This document shows, piece after piece, positions 1 through 8,252 of a stretch of DNA of 64,000 bases (position 1 is the stretch's first letter; the number at the start of each line of letters is the position of its first letter). The notes under the pieces were generated by a model. The model saw only the letters and a list, made by a program, of their open reading frames with translations, was not told the DNA's origin and ran no database searches. Both the position numbers and the translations under genes were made by a program. Source of the stretch: Bradyrhizobium sp. CB1015 (GTDB lineage Bacteria > Pseudomonadota > Alphaproteobacteria > Rhizobiales > Xanthobacteraceae); the NCBI RefSeq assembly GCF_025200925.1, contig NZ_CP104174.1:5518001-5582000 (forward strand), given 5' to 3'.

Positions 1-1
1 C

Positions 2-784
2 ATCACCGAAGCGCTGGTGAGTGGCCTCATAGCGCTGTGCGGCGTCAGCAAGGCCTCCTCCGTCCACGTCACGTTCGCGCAAGAGAGCGAATGGAAGCTG
101 CTCGCCGAGCACGGCTTCCTCCAGCGCACCGACCAGCAGTTCCACTGGCACAATGACGGCTTTGCAAGCTTCGATGACTTTCTGGCGACGCTGAACTCGC
201 GCCACCGCAAATCGATCAAGCGCGAGCGGCGCGATGCACTGGCCGCCGGCATCACCATTCACTGGCTCACCGGCAAGGACATCACCGAGGATGCCTGGGA
301 TGCCTTCTTCGCATTCTACATGGAGACCGGCTCGCGCAAATGGGGCCGGCCGTATCTCACGCGCGAGTTCTTCTCGCTGATCGGCGAGACCATGAGCCAG
401 GACGTGCTGCTGGTGATGGCCCGCCGCAACAATCGCTGGATTGCGGGCGCGATCAACTTCATCGGCTCGGACACGCTGTTCGGCCGCAACTGGGGCGCCG
501 TCGAACATCACCCGTTCCTGCATTTCGAGGTCTGCTACTACCAGGCGATCGACTTCGCGATCAAACACGGCCTCAAGCATGTCGAGGCCGGCGCGCAGGG
601 CGAGCACAAGATCGCGCGCGGCTACCTGCCGCGCACCACCCATTCCGCTCACTTCATCGCCGATCCCGGCCTGCGCCGCGCCATCGACGATTACCTCAAG
701 CGCGAGCGCGCCTATGTTGCGGAAGCCGGACGAGAGCTCGCCGAGCTCGGCCCGTTCCGCAAAGGGGCCGACGAGGCGCCTTGA
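2..784 (+). CDS. GNAT-fold acyltransferase, DUF482-like, 5' truncated
   Basis: The frame is already open at the window edge, so only the last ~260 residues are present. A GTG at 17 is unlikely to be the true start, because family members are about 380-400 residues long. The visible part has the pattern of the DUF482/FemAB-like acyltransferases: a run with RHRKSIKRERR, the segment GRNWGAVEHHPFLHFEVCYY, and the glycine-rich GAQGEHKIARGY near the C-terminus. In this family these elements belong to a tandem GNAT-type fold. The substrate is unknown; older annotations call it peptidoglycan biosynthesis, but that is not established. It ends 53 bp before the HIT gene on the same strand, so the two may be co-transcribed. 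Confidence 0.8.
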   Translation: MTEALVSGLIALCGVSKASSVHVTFAQESEWKLLAEHGFLQRTDQQFHWHNDGFASFDDFLATLNSRHRKSIKRERRDALAAGITIHWLTGKDITEDAWDAFFAFYMETGSRKWGRPYLTREFFSLIGETMSQDVLLVMARRNNRWIAGAINFIGSDTLFGRNWGAVEHHPFLHFEVCYYQAIDFAIKHGLKHVEAGAQGEHKIARGYLPRTTHSAHFIADPGLRRAIDDYLKRERAYVAEAGRELAELGPFRKGADEAP

Positions 785-837
785 CGCCTCGCCACGGCTG
801 GTGACAGTAAGCGCAAATCGTCCGAGGAGCCGCCGCC

Positions 838-1266
838 ATGACCGCCTACGACACCAACAACATCTTCGCAAAAATCCTGCGCGGCGAGCTGCCCTGCTAC
901 AAGGTGTACGAGGACGAGCACGTGTTCGCTTTCCTCGACATCATGCCGCGCGCGCCCGGTCACACGCTGGTGATCCCGAAGGCCCCTGCCCGTAACATCC
1001 TTGACATCAAGCCCGACGACTACGCCCATGTCGCCCGCGGCGCGCACAAGATCGCCGCCGCCGCAATGAAGGCGTTTGACGCAGACGGCATCACCGTGCA
1101 GCAGTTCAACGAGCCTGCCGGCGGACAGGTGGTGTTTCACCTGCACATGCACGTGATGCCGCGCCACGACGGCGTCGCCATGCTGCCGCCGGCGAGCCGC
1201 AAGGAAGACGACAAGGTGCTGCAAGAGCACGCGGCGAAGCTGATGGCGGCGTTGAAGGCGGTGTAG
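838..1266 (+). CDS. HIT family hydrolase
   Basis: A complete 142-residue histidine triad protein. The triad motif HLHMHVMP is at residues 101-108, with histidines 101, 103 and 105. The N-terminal segment FAKILRGELPCYKVYEDE is typical of the HINT/YcfF-type branch. Such proteins hydrolyse nucleoside phosphoramidates or adenylated substrates in the cytoplasm. The ATG at 838 follows a GGAG-like sequence (gaggagccgccgcc). The length is normal for the family. It probably shares a transcript with the acyltransferase upstream. Confidence 0.92.
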   Translation: MTAYDTNNIFAKILRGELPCYKVYEDEHVFAFLDIMPRAPGHTLVIPKAPARNILDIKPDDYAHVARGAHKIAAAAMKAFDADGITVQQFNEPAGGQVVFHLHMHVMPRHDGVAMLPPASRKEDDKVLQEHAAKLMAALKAV

Positions 1267-1276
1267 TCCTGACCGC

Positions 1277-1345
1277 GTAGCCCGGATGGAGCGCAGCGCA
1301 ATCCGGGACTTTTCCCGCATTCCGCTGCGCTCCATGCGGGCTACG
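1277..1345. repeat. REP-like palindromic element, copy 1
   Basis: An imperfect inverted repeat with ends GTAGCCCGGATGGAGCGCAG and CTGCGCTCCATGCGGGCTAC. It lies between the convergent HIT and trmO genes. Two related copies are at 32330-32420 and 34622-34703. RNA from either strand could fold into a long stem, so it may also act as a terminator. Confidence 0.85.
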
Positions 1346-1356
1346 TTCTCCGCCCC

Positions 1357-1848
1357 TCACTCAGCCTCGAAATCGCCCTTCTGCGGCGCGGCCAGCGGCG
1401 TGAACTCGCAGCGGTCTGGCTTGATGTCGATCAGCGGCGTGTTGTCGATGCAGTCGAGGCCGCGCACCAGGATGGCATTGCCCTCGATGCCGACCAGCTT
1501 CACGATCGATGTGCCGATCGGATTGGGCCGTACCGGCGAGCGCAGCGAAAAGGTGCCGCGGGTCTTCTCGTTGTTCTTCGGGCTCTGCAGGATAATGTCG
1601 CGGCGCGACCGGTCGAGCCAATAGAGCACTTCGAGATTGCTGTAGAAGTCGACGCCCTTGATGGCCGGCACGAACGGCTCGAAGATCTCGAGGCGGCAGA
1701 TCGGGCCATCGTGACGCCCCTGCCGCGGCGTCTCCAGCCGCGTCGTCCAGGGCGTGCGGATACGGCCGATGAAGACGAGGCCGGCATCTTGCGTCGGCGG
1801 CAGCTCGATGGCGACCTCGCCCTCGCGGAGCTCCTGTTCGCGAACCAT
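1357..1848 (-). CDS. trmO: tRNA (N6-threonylcarbamoyladenosine(37)-N6)-methyltransferase TrmO-like
   Basis: A 163-residue protein of the TsaA/TrmO (UPF0066) family. Diagnostic segments are FIGRIRTPW near the N-terminus, RSPVRPNPIG in the middle and DNTPLIDIKP towards the C-terminus. TrmO adds a methyl group from SAM to t6A37 in some tRNAs. The protein covers only the beta-barrel TsaA domain and lacks the C-terminal extension of E. coli TrmO (about 235 residues), which is common in alphaproteobacteria. The ATG at 1848 has AAGGA just upstream. It lies downstream of azlD on the same strand with a short gap. Confidence 0.85.
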   Translation of the reverse strand: MVREQELREGEVAIELPPTQDAGLVFIGRIRTPWTTRLETPRQGRHDGPICRLEIFEPFVPAIKGVDFYSNLEVLYWLDRSRRDIILQSPKNNEKTRGTFSLRSPVRPNPIGTSIVKLVGIEGNAILVRGLDCIDNTPLIDIKPDRCEFTPLAAPQKGDFEAE

Positions 1849-1881
1849 ATGTCCTGTTCCTTAAGCCATTCGCCGGCGGTT

Positions 1882-2232
1882 TTAGCCCAACCACCACTTG
1901 CCGGCCAGCATGAAGACTTCGCCCGTGACGACGCCCGCGAAGATCGAACGGCGGGTGAGCAGGAAGACGACGAGCCCGGCGCCGACCGCGCCATAGCGCA
2001 GGATATCAGGCACGCTGGCCAGCGCGCCTGGTGGCTGGATCACGATCTGGGCGATGACGCCGGCCAGGATCGCGGTGGCGACTGCCCTCACCCAGACCAG
2101 CAGCTCCGAGCCCTCGTCGATGCCGCCGCCGAACCACAGGCCCAGCATGCGCCAGATCTGGTTGGGAACGACGCCGGCAACGAACAGCACTGCCAGCGCG
2201 TGCCAGTCGCCGATCGCTTGCGCAAAGCTCAT
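1882..2232 (-). CDS. azlD: AzlD-family branched-chain amino acid transport subunit
   Basis: A 116-residue protein with about four hydrophobic segments, which is the normal AzlD size. Near the N-terminus is the family motif VPNQIWRMLG. AzlD pairs with AzlC to export branched-chain amino acids or their analogues. The start at 2232 was chosen because its ATG overlaps the azlC stop by four bases (ATGA), implying translational coupling. Longer open readings upstream in the same frame run over azlC and are shadows. Confidence 0.88.
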   Translation of the reverse strand: MSFAQAIGDWHALAVLFVAGVVPNQIWRMLGLWFGGGIDEGSELLVWVRAVATAILAGVIAQIVIQPPGALASVPDILRYGAVGAGLVVFLLTRRSIFAGVVTGEVFMLAGKWWLG

Positions 2233-2969
2233 GCGCGCACCTCCCGCCACCAATGCACGCCATAAGCGATCGTCCCGGCGACCACGCCGCTGACGAGGAT
2301 GTCGAGACCGGAGTTCATCTTCGCCGCCAGCGGATAGAGCACGATGCCCAGCACGAGCGCGACGACATCGGCAACCTCGCGGCTGTTGCGCGCCGTCGAG
2401 AACAAGAACGACAGCGGCGTCAGCAGCAGGATCGCCGCGCCGAGCGTCTGCGTCAGGTTGGCAGCGAGCAAATAGCCGACAATATTGGCGACAAGGCACA
2501 CGGAGACGAGCCCGCAGCCGAGCCCGTGGACGAAGGCGATCCGCCGTTCGCGCGGCACCTGCGGCAGGAAGCGGTGGCATTCGACCCACAGCGTCACCGC
2601 GGTGAGATGCGCGGCGAAGATCAGCTCGCGCCGCTTGGTCTTGGATGTACGCATCAGCGGCAGCACGGAGACCACCATCGGAAACAGGCGGATGGCGCTG
2701 ACGGTCACCGCGATCGCCGACTGGATGATGGTGGCGCCCGAGCCGAGCGTGGTGATCAGGATGATCTGCGCCGGGCCTGCCCAGACGAACAGGGTCGAGC
2801 ACAGCGCCCAGAGCAGGCTGAAATGGGTGTCGTGGGCGAGCGCACCGATGCCGAGATAAGTCACGAACAGCACGATGGTGAGGATCGTCTGCGTGATCGA
2901 GCGCAATCCCCACGCGAAGGCGCGCCAGGGACTTTGCCATTGCGGTGAATCGAGCGGAGGAAGCGCCAC
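2229..2969 (-). CDS. azlC: AzlC-family branched-chain amino acid permease subunit
   Basis: A 246-residue membrane protein with six to eight predicted hydrophobic segments. The AzlC signature region reads FVWAGPAQIILITTLGSGA, followed by RLFPMVVSVLP. The large subunit of the AzlCD exporter has this architecture. The gene overlaps azlD by four bases and is the first gene of the pair. Export of branched-chain amino acids is inferred from the family; the actual substrate is not shown by the sequence. Confidence 0.9.
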   Translation of the reverse strand: MALPPLDSPQWQSPWRAFAWGLRSITQTILTIVLFVTYLGIGALAHDTHFSLLWALCSTLFVWAGPAQIILITTLGSGATIIQSAIAVTVSAIRLFPMVVSVLPLMRTSKTKRRELIFAAHLTAVTLWVECHRFLPQVPRERRIAFVHGLGCGLVSVCLVANIVGYLLAANLTQTLGAAILLLTPLSFLFSTARNSREVADVVALVLGIVLYPLAAKMNSGLDILVSGVVAGTIAYGVHWWREVRA

Positions 2970-3075
2970 GGGAGCTTTGGCCGGTGAGGAATCGTGGCTG
3001 CATAACGGGCGAGACGGCGGCGCGCGTCAAGGAAGGGCGCGGCGGGGCTGGCATGCGCGAGGCCCAGCCCACCGT

Positions 3076-3178
3076 CGTCATTCCGGGGCGGCGCGAAGAG
3101 CCGAACCCGGAATCTCGAGATTCTCAGGTGCGCAAGCGCGCACCGGGGGTCGATGCTTCGCATCGCCCCGGAATGACC
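3076..3178. repeat. Palindromic intergenic repeat ('CGTCATTCCGGGG' type)
   Basis: The ends CGTCATTCCGGGGCG and CGCCCCGGAATGACC are near-perfect inverses around a shorter internal stem (gcgcaagcgcgc). It lies between azlC and the lytic transglycosylase. This arrangement is typical of dispersed structured repeats in Bradyrhizobium-type genomes. Confidence 0.7.
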
Positions 3179-3195
3179 GCCAGAGCGAATGCGCC

Positions 3196-4149
3196 CTACC
3201 CCGCCACACCGCGGTTCTTCAGCACGAAGCAGGCGCCGCCCGCCTTGCGGATGCGGTTGCACAGATCATCGGCCTCGGCGCGCGTATCCGCGCCGATGCG
3301 GACCTGATAGAACGCGCGCGTGCCGCGGCTGCGCATCACCGAGCTTAGCAGGCTTGGATCGCGCTCGCCGATCACGGTGCTCAGTTTGGTGACGGCTCGG
3401 GAATACATCGCCAGCGCCTTGTTGCGGTCGAAGCCGGCCGCGAGCTGGACGCCCCAGATCTTCGCCGCTGCAAGTTCGACATGCTGCTCGAGCTCGGCGA
3501 CGAACGGATTGGGAGCACGTTTGAGCAACGCCATCAGATCGCGGCAGCTCGTCGGCGGCGAGCTCGGCGTTGCCTTGCCGGTGCTCCCCGCCTTGGCCCA
3601 GGCATCGACGCTCGTGCCGGTGATCGCATAGACGTAGTTACGGGTCTGCTCCGGCATCGGCCCGGTGCCGGCGAGCCATTCCTGCACGCGCCGAGGGCCG
3701 GCATTGTAAGCGGCCGCGGCAAGGCCGAGATTGCCGAACTGGTTGCGCAGCTCATTGAGGAATTCGGCCGACTTCGGCAAAGCCTGCACCGGATTGAAGG
3801 GATCGAGCAGCCCGCGCTCGCCGGCAGTGCCCGGCATGAACTGCGCGATCCCCTGCGCATGTTCGCCGCTGCGCGTCATGGGCCCGACCGCATCGGCCTG
3901 GAAGCGGCTCTCCTGCCAGATCACGCGCGCGAAGAATTCCAGTGGCAGGTTATTGTCGCGCGCGGCCGCCTCCACGATCAGGCAGATCGATTCCCGCGTG
4001 TCGCTCTCGCGGGCCTCTTTGGCCTTCTCCGCGGGCCTCTCGGGTTCCTCGGCCTTGGCAGGCGCGTCGGCGGGCGGCGCCTCCTCCGCGAGCGCTGGCG
4101 ACAGCAGGAGGGCATGGCACAGGACAGCGATGACCCGAGCTATTCGCAT
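3196..4149 (-). CDS. Lytic transglycosylase (SLT domain) with SPOR-like C-terminus
   Basis: A 317-residue exported protein. Residues 1-21 form a signal peptide ending at LSPALA, followed by an Ala/Glu/Lys-rich linker. The SLT domain runs from about 55 to 180. It holds the catalytic glutamate E80 in IWQESRF, the motif GIAQFMPGTA and AAYNAGPRRV. These enzymes cleave the MurNAc-GlcNAc bond of peptidoglycan with anhydro-ring formation. The last ~75 residues (FYQVRIGADTRAEADDLCNR onward) resemble a SPOR domain, which binds denuded glycan strands at the septum. The gene stands alone, divergent from the HAD gene. Confidence 0.87.
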   Translation of the reverse strand: MRIARVIAVLCHALLLSPALAEEAPPADAPAKAEEPERPAEKAKEARESDTRESICLIVEAAARDNNLPLEFFARVIWQESRFQADAVGPMTRSGEHAQGIAQFMPGTAGERGLLDPFNPVQALPKSAEFLNELRNQFGNLGLAAAAYNAGPRRVQEWLAGTGPMPEQTRNYVYAITGTSVDAWAKAGSTGKATPSSPPTSCRDLMALLKRAPNPFVAELEQHVELAAAKIWGVQLAAGFDRNKALAMYSRAVTKLSTVIGERDPSLLSSVMRSRGTRAFYQVRIGADTRAEADDLCNRIRKAGGACFVLKNRGVAG

Positions 4150-4236
4150 GGTATGACGCTATCGGACAAATCGGACCTTGACTTGGAACCCCAGCCAACT
4201 AGCAACAGACGGCATTATCAACACCGGTCCCGCCTG

Positions 4237-4875
4237 ATGGTGACAATCTTTTTTGATCTCGACGGCACGCTGACAAACCCGAAGCCCGGGATCACCCGCT
4301 CGATCCAATATGCGCTGGAACGGCTCGGCGTTCCCGTGCCGAGCGAGGACGAACTGACCTGGTGTATCGGCCCTCCGCTGCTCGCCAGCCTTCGAAAGCT
4401 CACCGGAGCCGATGAGCTCGCCGACCGCGCATTGCTGCTCTATCGCGAGCGTTTCAGCGATATCGGCCTGTTCGAGAACGAGGCTTACAGCGGAATTACG
4501 GACACGTTATCTTCGCTCGCAGCGACACGTCAGCGCATGTTCGTGGCGACCAGCAAGCCCGCCGTCTACGCCAGCCGCATCGTCGATCATTTCGGCTTGA
4601 AGCCGTATTTCGAACGCGTGTTCGGATCCGAGCTCGACGGCACGCGTGTCGACAAGCGCGATCTGCTCCGCTACGCGCTCGAGGAGACGAAGGTCGATGC
4701 CAACAGCGCGATCATGATCGGCGACCGCAGCCACGACGTGGTCGGCGCCCGCACCAACGGCATGACCGCCATCGGCGTGCTCTACGGCTATGGCAGCGAA
4801 GCCGAGCTACGCGATGCCGGCGCGCACCACATCTGCGCGGCGCATCCCGAGCTGCTCGGCCATTGTGTCGCTTAG
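4237..4875 (+). CDS. HAD-superfamily hydrolase (Gph/phosphoglycolate phosphatase-like)
   Basis: A 212-residue HAD phosphatase. Motif I is DLDGTLT with Asp7 and Asp9, motif II is ATSKP, and motif IV is MIGDRSHDVVGA. The cap is an alpha-helical C1 type, as in phosphoglycolate and pyrophosphate phosphatases. The start at 4237 places motif I at the usual distance from the N-terminus. An in-frame ATG at 4153 would add 28 residues unlike the family. The 3' end overlaps the convergent aldoxime dehydratase gene by four bases. Substrate not determined. Confidence 0.88.
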   Translation: MVTIFFDLDGTLTNPKPGITRSIQYALERLGVPVPSEDELTWCIGPPLLASLRKLTGADELADRALLLYRERFSDIGLFENEAYSGITDTLSSLAATRQRMFVATSKPAVYASRIVDHFGLKPYFERVFGSELDGTRVDKRDLLRYALEETKVDANSAIMIGDRSHDVVGARTNGMTAIGVLYGYGSEAELRDAGAHHICAAHPELLGHCVA

Positions 4876-5909
4876 GTGCTGACCGTTTCGACCGCCGCCA
4901 GCATGCCCGTTTTCGGGTGACAGTTCAGATATTCGAAGAACTGTTCATCGGCGGCCGCCACCGTCACCTCGTGATAGAGCCGCAGCTTGGCTGACGGCCC
5001 GAGCGTCGACAGATATTTCATGGCCGCGCCGAATATCCTGACATGGGTCGGATGCGACTCCGCCCAGCGTTCGAGCGCGGCGAGGCTCTTCCACCAGCTC
5101 TGACCGTAGGACTTTTCGCTCGCGCCGCCGTCGGCCGTCAGCACCTGCATGTAGCGGTTGGCATAGCAGCCAATCGCGAGGCCATCATCGCGCAGAAAAT
5201 CCATGCCCTCGCGCAGCACAGGTTCGACGTCGTCGAGATAGAGCTTTCGCTCGGATGCTGCAGTATCGCTCCAGTCCTGCCCGGACCGGATCAGGCAGAG
5301 ATTATCGTGCGCCACGACTCTCAGCCGCGGGCCGTCGCAAATCAGCTCAGGCGCGCCACCAGGCGCCATCGCATCAGTCTGCGACAGCGGAATACGGTCG
5401 CGCATCCCGCCCCAATAGGCGTGCTCCTGCACCTCGCCGCTCATGCCTTCCGCAACGACGGCCACCCCTTCCGGCCGATCCGGCGAGGAGAACAGCGTCT
5501 CATGACGGGCCACATTAGGACGCAGCACCTCGATGAAGGTACCGATGGCTTCGCGCTGCCGCCCGGTCCACATCTCGCGCGCCCGCACGAACCAGGCATC
5601 AAAGCGTGCGAGATCGTCCCAATAAGCAACCGTGACAACATTCTCGGAGTCGGACTGATCGGCATAACGCGCACGGTCCCAATGCGACGGACCGCCATCC
5701 ATTGCGAACAGTCCTGCGAGTTCTTTCAACGCCTCCATTGCCGCCGGTGCCGCACCGCCATACTGGACACCGAAATAGGCCATCACGACGCGGCTGACCG
5801 CAGGCTTGTAGCGCGCCACGAAGGACGGATATGGCGGCTGGTAATCGTCCGGCACGCGCTTGTGGCGCGTGCGTGGGGTTTCGAGATGCGCAGGAATTGC
5901 GGATTCCAT
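4872..5909 (-). CDS. oxd: Haem-containing aliphatic/phenylacetaldoxime dehydratase
   Basis: A 345-residue protein of the aldoxime dehydratase family (EC 4.8.1.x), which dehydrates aldoximes to nitriles using ferrous haem b. Recognisable segments are FGVQYGG, the repeated GPSHWDRARY region, and the C-terminal block with THVRIFG, RLYHEV and NCHPKTGML. By analogy with Rhodococcus OxdRE, His289 (THVRIF) would be the proximal haem ligand and His313 (LYHEV) the catalytic distal histidine; this mapping is from memory. The ATG at 5909 follows GGAGGACATTGCC, a strong ribosome binding site. It lies 28 bp after the nitrilase gene, so the two form an operon converting aldoxime to nitrile to acid. Confidence 0.9.
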   Translation of the reverse strand: MESAIPAHLETPRTRHKRVPDDYQPPYPSFVARYKPAVSRVVMAYFGVQYGGAAPAAMEALKELAGLFAMDGGPSHWDRARYADQSDSENVVTVAYWDDLARFDAWFVRAREMWTGRQREAIGTFIEVLRPNVARHETLFSSPDRPEGVAVVAEGMSGEVQEHAYWGGMRDRIPLSQTDAMAPGGAPELICDGPRLRVVAHDNLCLIRSGQDWSDTAASERKLYLDDVEPVLREGMDFLRDDGLAIGCYANRYMQVLTADGGASEKSYGQSWWKSLAALERWAESHPTHVRIFGAAMKYLSTLGPSAKLRLYHEVTVAAADEQFFEYLNCHPKTGMLAAVETVST

Positions 5910-5937
5910 GGCAATGTCCTCCCCGTTGTCGCGGCGA

Positions 5938-6954
5938 TCAGCTTGCCGCCGCCGCAATGTCCATGGGCTCGACGGTGTCGACAGGCAGCGCAAATTGCTC
6001 GACCCGTTTGTAGGGCTTTTTGTTGAGCAGCAGCCGTGTGACGTCGGGCCGCGAATAATGTCCGGCGGGATCGGCGGCGTTCTTGGCAACGCCGATGGCG
6101 CCGAGATCGATCTCTGCGATCAGCAGGCCCTCCTGATCGGGCGCCAGCTTCTCCCCGATCTGACTGCCGTCGGGGCCGTAGATGGCCGCAAAGCCGCCGC
6201 CCGCATGCAGCAGCGCATTCTTGTCCGGCCGGTCGCAGAGCTCGTCGATCATGGCCTGCGAGACGGTGGCGCAAGGCGCGAGCACGAAGCATGAGCCTTC
6301 CACCGCATAGACGCGCGAAGCCGCGTTGTTGACCTCCGCCCCCAACGCCGGCGCGAAGGGATCGTAGAGCGAGAAGCTCGGCCAGGCCGCGACATGGACC
6401 TGTTCGTTCTGAGCGTACATTGCGTATTTCGACAGCGGCTGCAGATGCTCCCAGCAGCACAGCGCGCCGAGCCGGCCGATGTCGGGCCGCGCATGCACGG
6501 CGAGGTCGCTGCCGTCGCCTTCGCCATAGACCGTGCGCTCGGCATGGGTCGGCCGCAGCTTGCGGCGCTTTGCGATGGTGTCGCCATCAGGGCCGATCAG
6601 CCATTGCGCGAGGTAAAGGCTGCCGCCGTCGCGCTCGGACAGGCCGATCACGGCGGTGAGCTTTGCCTTGCGCACGGCCTCGCGGAGGCGCTCCGCCTGC
6701 GGACTGTCATAGGATAGCGAATTGTCGAAATAGCGCTGCACGAAGCCCCGCCCGATCGCCCAGGCCGGCGAGTCCAGCCAGATATGCCAGGGGTAACCGG
6801 GGATGAAAGCTTCCGGAAAGGCGATCAGCCTGGCACCCTTTTCCGCGGCCTCCCCGATCAGCGCGATCGACTTGTCGATCGAGGCGTCGAGGTCGAGCCA
6901 GGCCGGCGCCGCCTGAACCACCGCCACCTTGTATTTCGGATGTTCGATGCCCAT
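5938..6954 (-). CDS. Nitrilase (carbon-nitrogen hydrolase superfamily)
   Basis: A 338-residue nitrilase. The catalytic triad is visible: Glu48 in FPEAFIPGYP, Lys132 in KRRKLRPTH and Cys167 in LCCWEHLQP. CWE-H is characteristic of true nitrilases, which hydrolyse nitriles to carboxylate and ammonia. I chose the ATG at 6954 because GGAGG lies just upstream. ATG 6966 and GTG 6987 lack such a site. It is the first gene of an operon with the aldoxime dehydratase, and the AraC-type regulator is transcribed divergently from it. Together they suggest inducible aldoxime-nitrile catabolism, possibly including indole-3-acetaldoxime, but substrate preference cannot be read from sequence. Confidence 0.93.
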   Translation of the reverse strand: MGIEHPKYKVAVVQAAPAWLDLDASIDKSIALIGEAAEKGARLIAFPEAFIPGYPWHIWLDSPAWAIGRGFVQRYFDNSLSYDSPQAERLREAVRKAKLTAVIGLSERDGGSLYLAQWLIGPDGDTIAKRRKLRPTHAERTVYGEGDGSDLAVHARPDIGRLGALCCWEHLQPLSKYAMYAQNEQVHVAAWPSFSLYDPFAPALGAEVNNAASRVYAVEGSCFVLAPCATVSQAMIDELCDRPDKNALLHAGGGFAAIYGPDGSQIGEKLAPDQEGLLIAEIDLGAIGVAKNAADPAGHYSRPDVTRLLLNKKPYKRVEQFALPVDTVEPMDIAAAAS

Positions 6955-7145
6955 TGCCGCCTCCATTGCCGGTTGATCAGAAGCCACGTCCGATGCAGTC
7001 TATTTGGCCAGGCCGGGCGGCCAGGCGCTCGACCACGGTGGAACAAAAACTCGACTGCACGCGCTGCCGGCCGGTACGAGATTTGCCTCCGGTCGGACTG
7101 GATCCCCAGGGCGATTTTGCAGGCTGTGAAAGGGAGGCTGTTCAG
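6955..7145. promoter_or_regulatory. Divergent promoter region of nitrilase operon and AraC regulator
   Basis: These 191 bp separate the nitrilase start from the GTG start of the AraC-type regulator. The region must hold both promoters and very probably the regulator's binding sites. I could not pick out a convincing operator repeat by eye. GGGAGG at about 7131-7136 is the ribosome binding site for the regulator. Confidence 0.5.
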
Positions 7146-8102
7146 GTGCCAATCCAGTTCACGACGGACGGCAGTCCCGGCTATCGGCGGCTCGCTCTCT
7201 GGCAGGACATCGTCTGCGACGTCTTCGTCGGGCTCGACTGCAAGTCGGACCTTGGCAGCGCCTTTCGCGGGTCGGTCACCCAGGCTTCGCTCGGTAAAGC
7301 AGTCTGCTCCGAAGTCTGCTCCGACCGCCAGCACGTATTCCGCACGCCGTCGCGTATCGCGCGTTCAAACCAGGATTTTGTTCTTGTAGCACTCGGCAAT
7401 CGCGGCAACGGTGGCGTTGTGCAGGACGGCCGCGAGACCGTGATCCACCCCGGCGAGTTCGCGCTCTACGACACAACGCGCCCGTACGAGCTGAAGTTCA
7501 ACGACAGTTTTATGCAGACCATTTTCAAGGTACCACGCGAGATGCTGCAGCGGCGGCTCGGCGGCACCGAGACGCTGACCGCAATGTCATTTGGCGCCGA
7601 CGCACCGCTCGAACGGCTCGCCTATGATTTCATTGTCCGGCTCTGCCAGAATGCGGATGGTTTGGCTCCGGATACGGCCACCGCGCTGTCGGAGCAGGCA
7701 GTTGATCTGCTTGCGATGGCATTGAGCGAGCGGCTCGGCAAGTCATCGCTGCCGTCCTCGACCCACCGCTCGGCCCTGCTGTACCGATTGAAGGCGCACA
7801 TCCGCGCGCACCTCGCCGATCCCGATCTCTCGCTCGCTGAAACCGCAGCCGCGCTCGGCTTCTCGCCGCGCTATGTCAACGATCTTCTCGCGGACGAGGA
7901 CACCTCCTTCCAGCGTCATGTCCTCGCCGAACGCCTTGCCCGATGTCGGAGAGATCTCGCCTCGCCTCTGCTCGCCCATCGCCACATCGGCGAGATCGCC
8001 TTCGCCTGGGGCTTCAACGACCTCTCGCATTTCGGCCGTGTCTTCCGCGAGCATTTTGGCACGTCGCCCCGCGACTTCCGGCAGAGCCAGTTGCGGCATT
8101 GA
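7146..8102 (+). CDS. AraC-family transcriptional regulator (NitR/OxdR-like)
   Basis: A 318-residue regulator. The N-terminal ~200 residues resemble the AraC-binding-like domain that includes FALYDTTRPYELKF. The C-terminal ~100 residues carry the two helix-turn-helix motifs (LSLAETAAALGFSPRYVNDL and IGEIAFAWGFNDLSHFGRVF), ending in GTSPRDFRQ. The GTG at 7146 has AAAGGGAGG upstream. The same frame extends further 5' without a good start. It is divergent from the nitrilase-aldoxime dehydratase operon, the arrangement seen for nitrilase activators in Rhodococcus. It is therefore the likely effector-dependent activator of that operon. Confidence 0.9.
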   Translation: MPIQFTTDGSPGYRRLALWQDIVCDVFVGLDCKSDLGSAFRGSVTQASLGKAVCSEVCSDRQHVFRTPSRIARSNQDFVLVALGNRGNGGVVQDGRETVIHPGEFALYDTTRPYELKFNDSFMQTIFKVPREMLQRRLGGTETLTAMSFGADAPLERLAYDFIVRLCQNADGLAPDTATALSEQAVDLLAMALSERLGKSSLPSSTHRSALLYRLKAHIRAHLADPDLSLAETAAALGFSPRYVNDLLADEDTSFQRHVLAERLARCRRDLASPLLAHRHIGEIAFAWGFNDLSHFGRVFREHFGTSPRDFRQSQLRH

Positions 8103-8252
8103 GGTGCATTCCGATCGGCTGTCATCTGCACGATCAGGTCATCCCGAGCAGGGCCGGTATGTGAGCAGGTGATAGGACACGGCCCCCTGCTTGCAGTATC
8201 TTCCGCCGCCGAGCCGCAACGATCAATCAGCGGCCAGCCAGGGAGCATGTCG

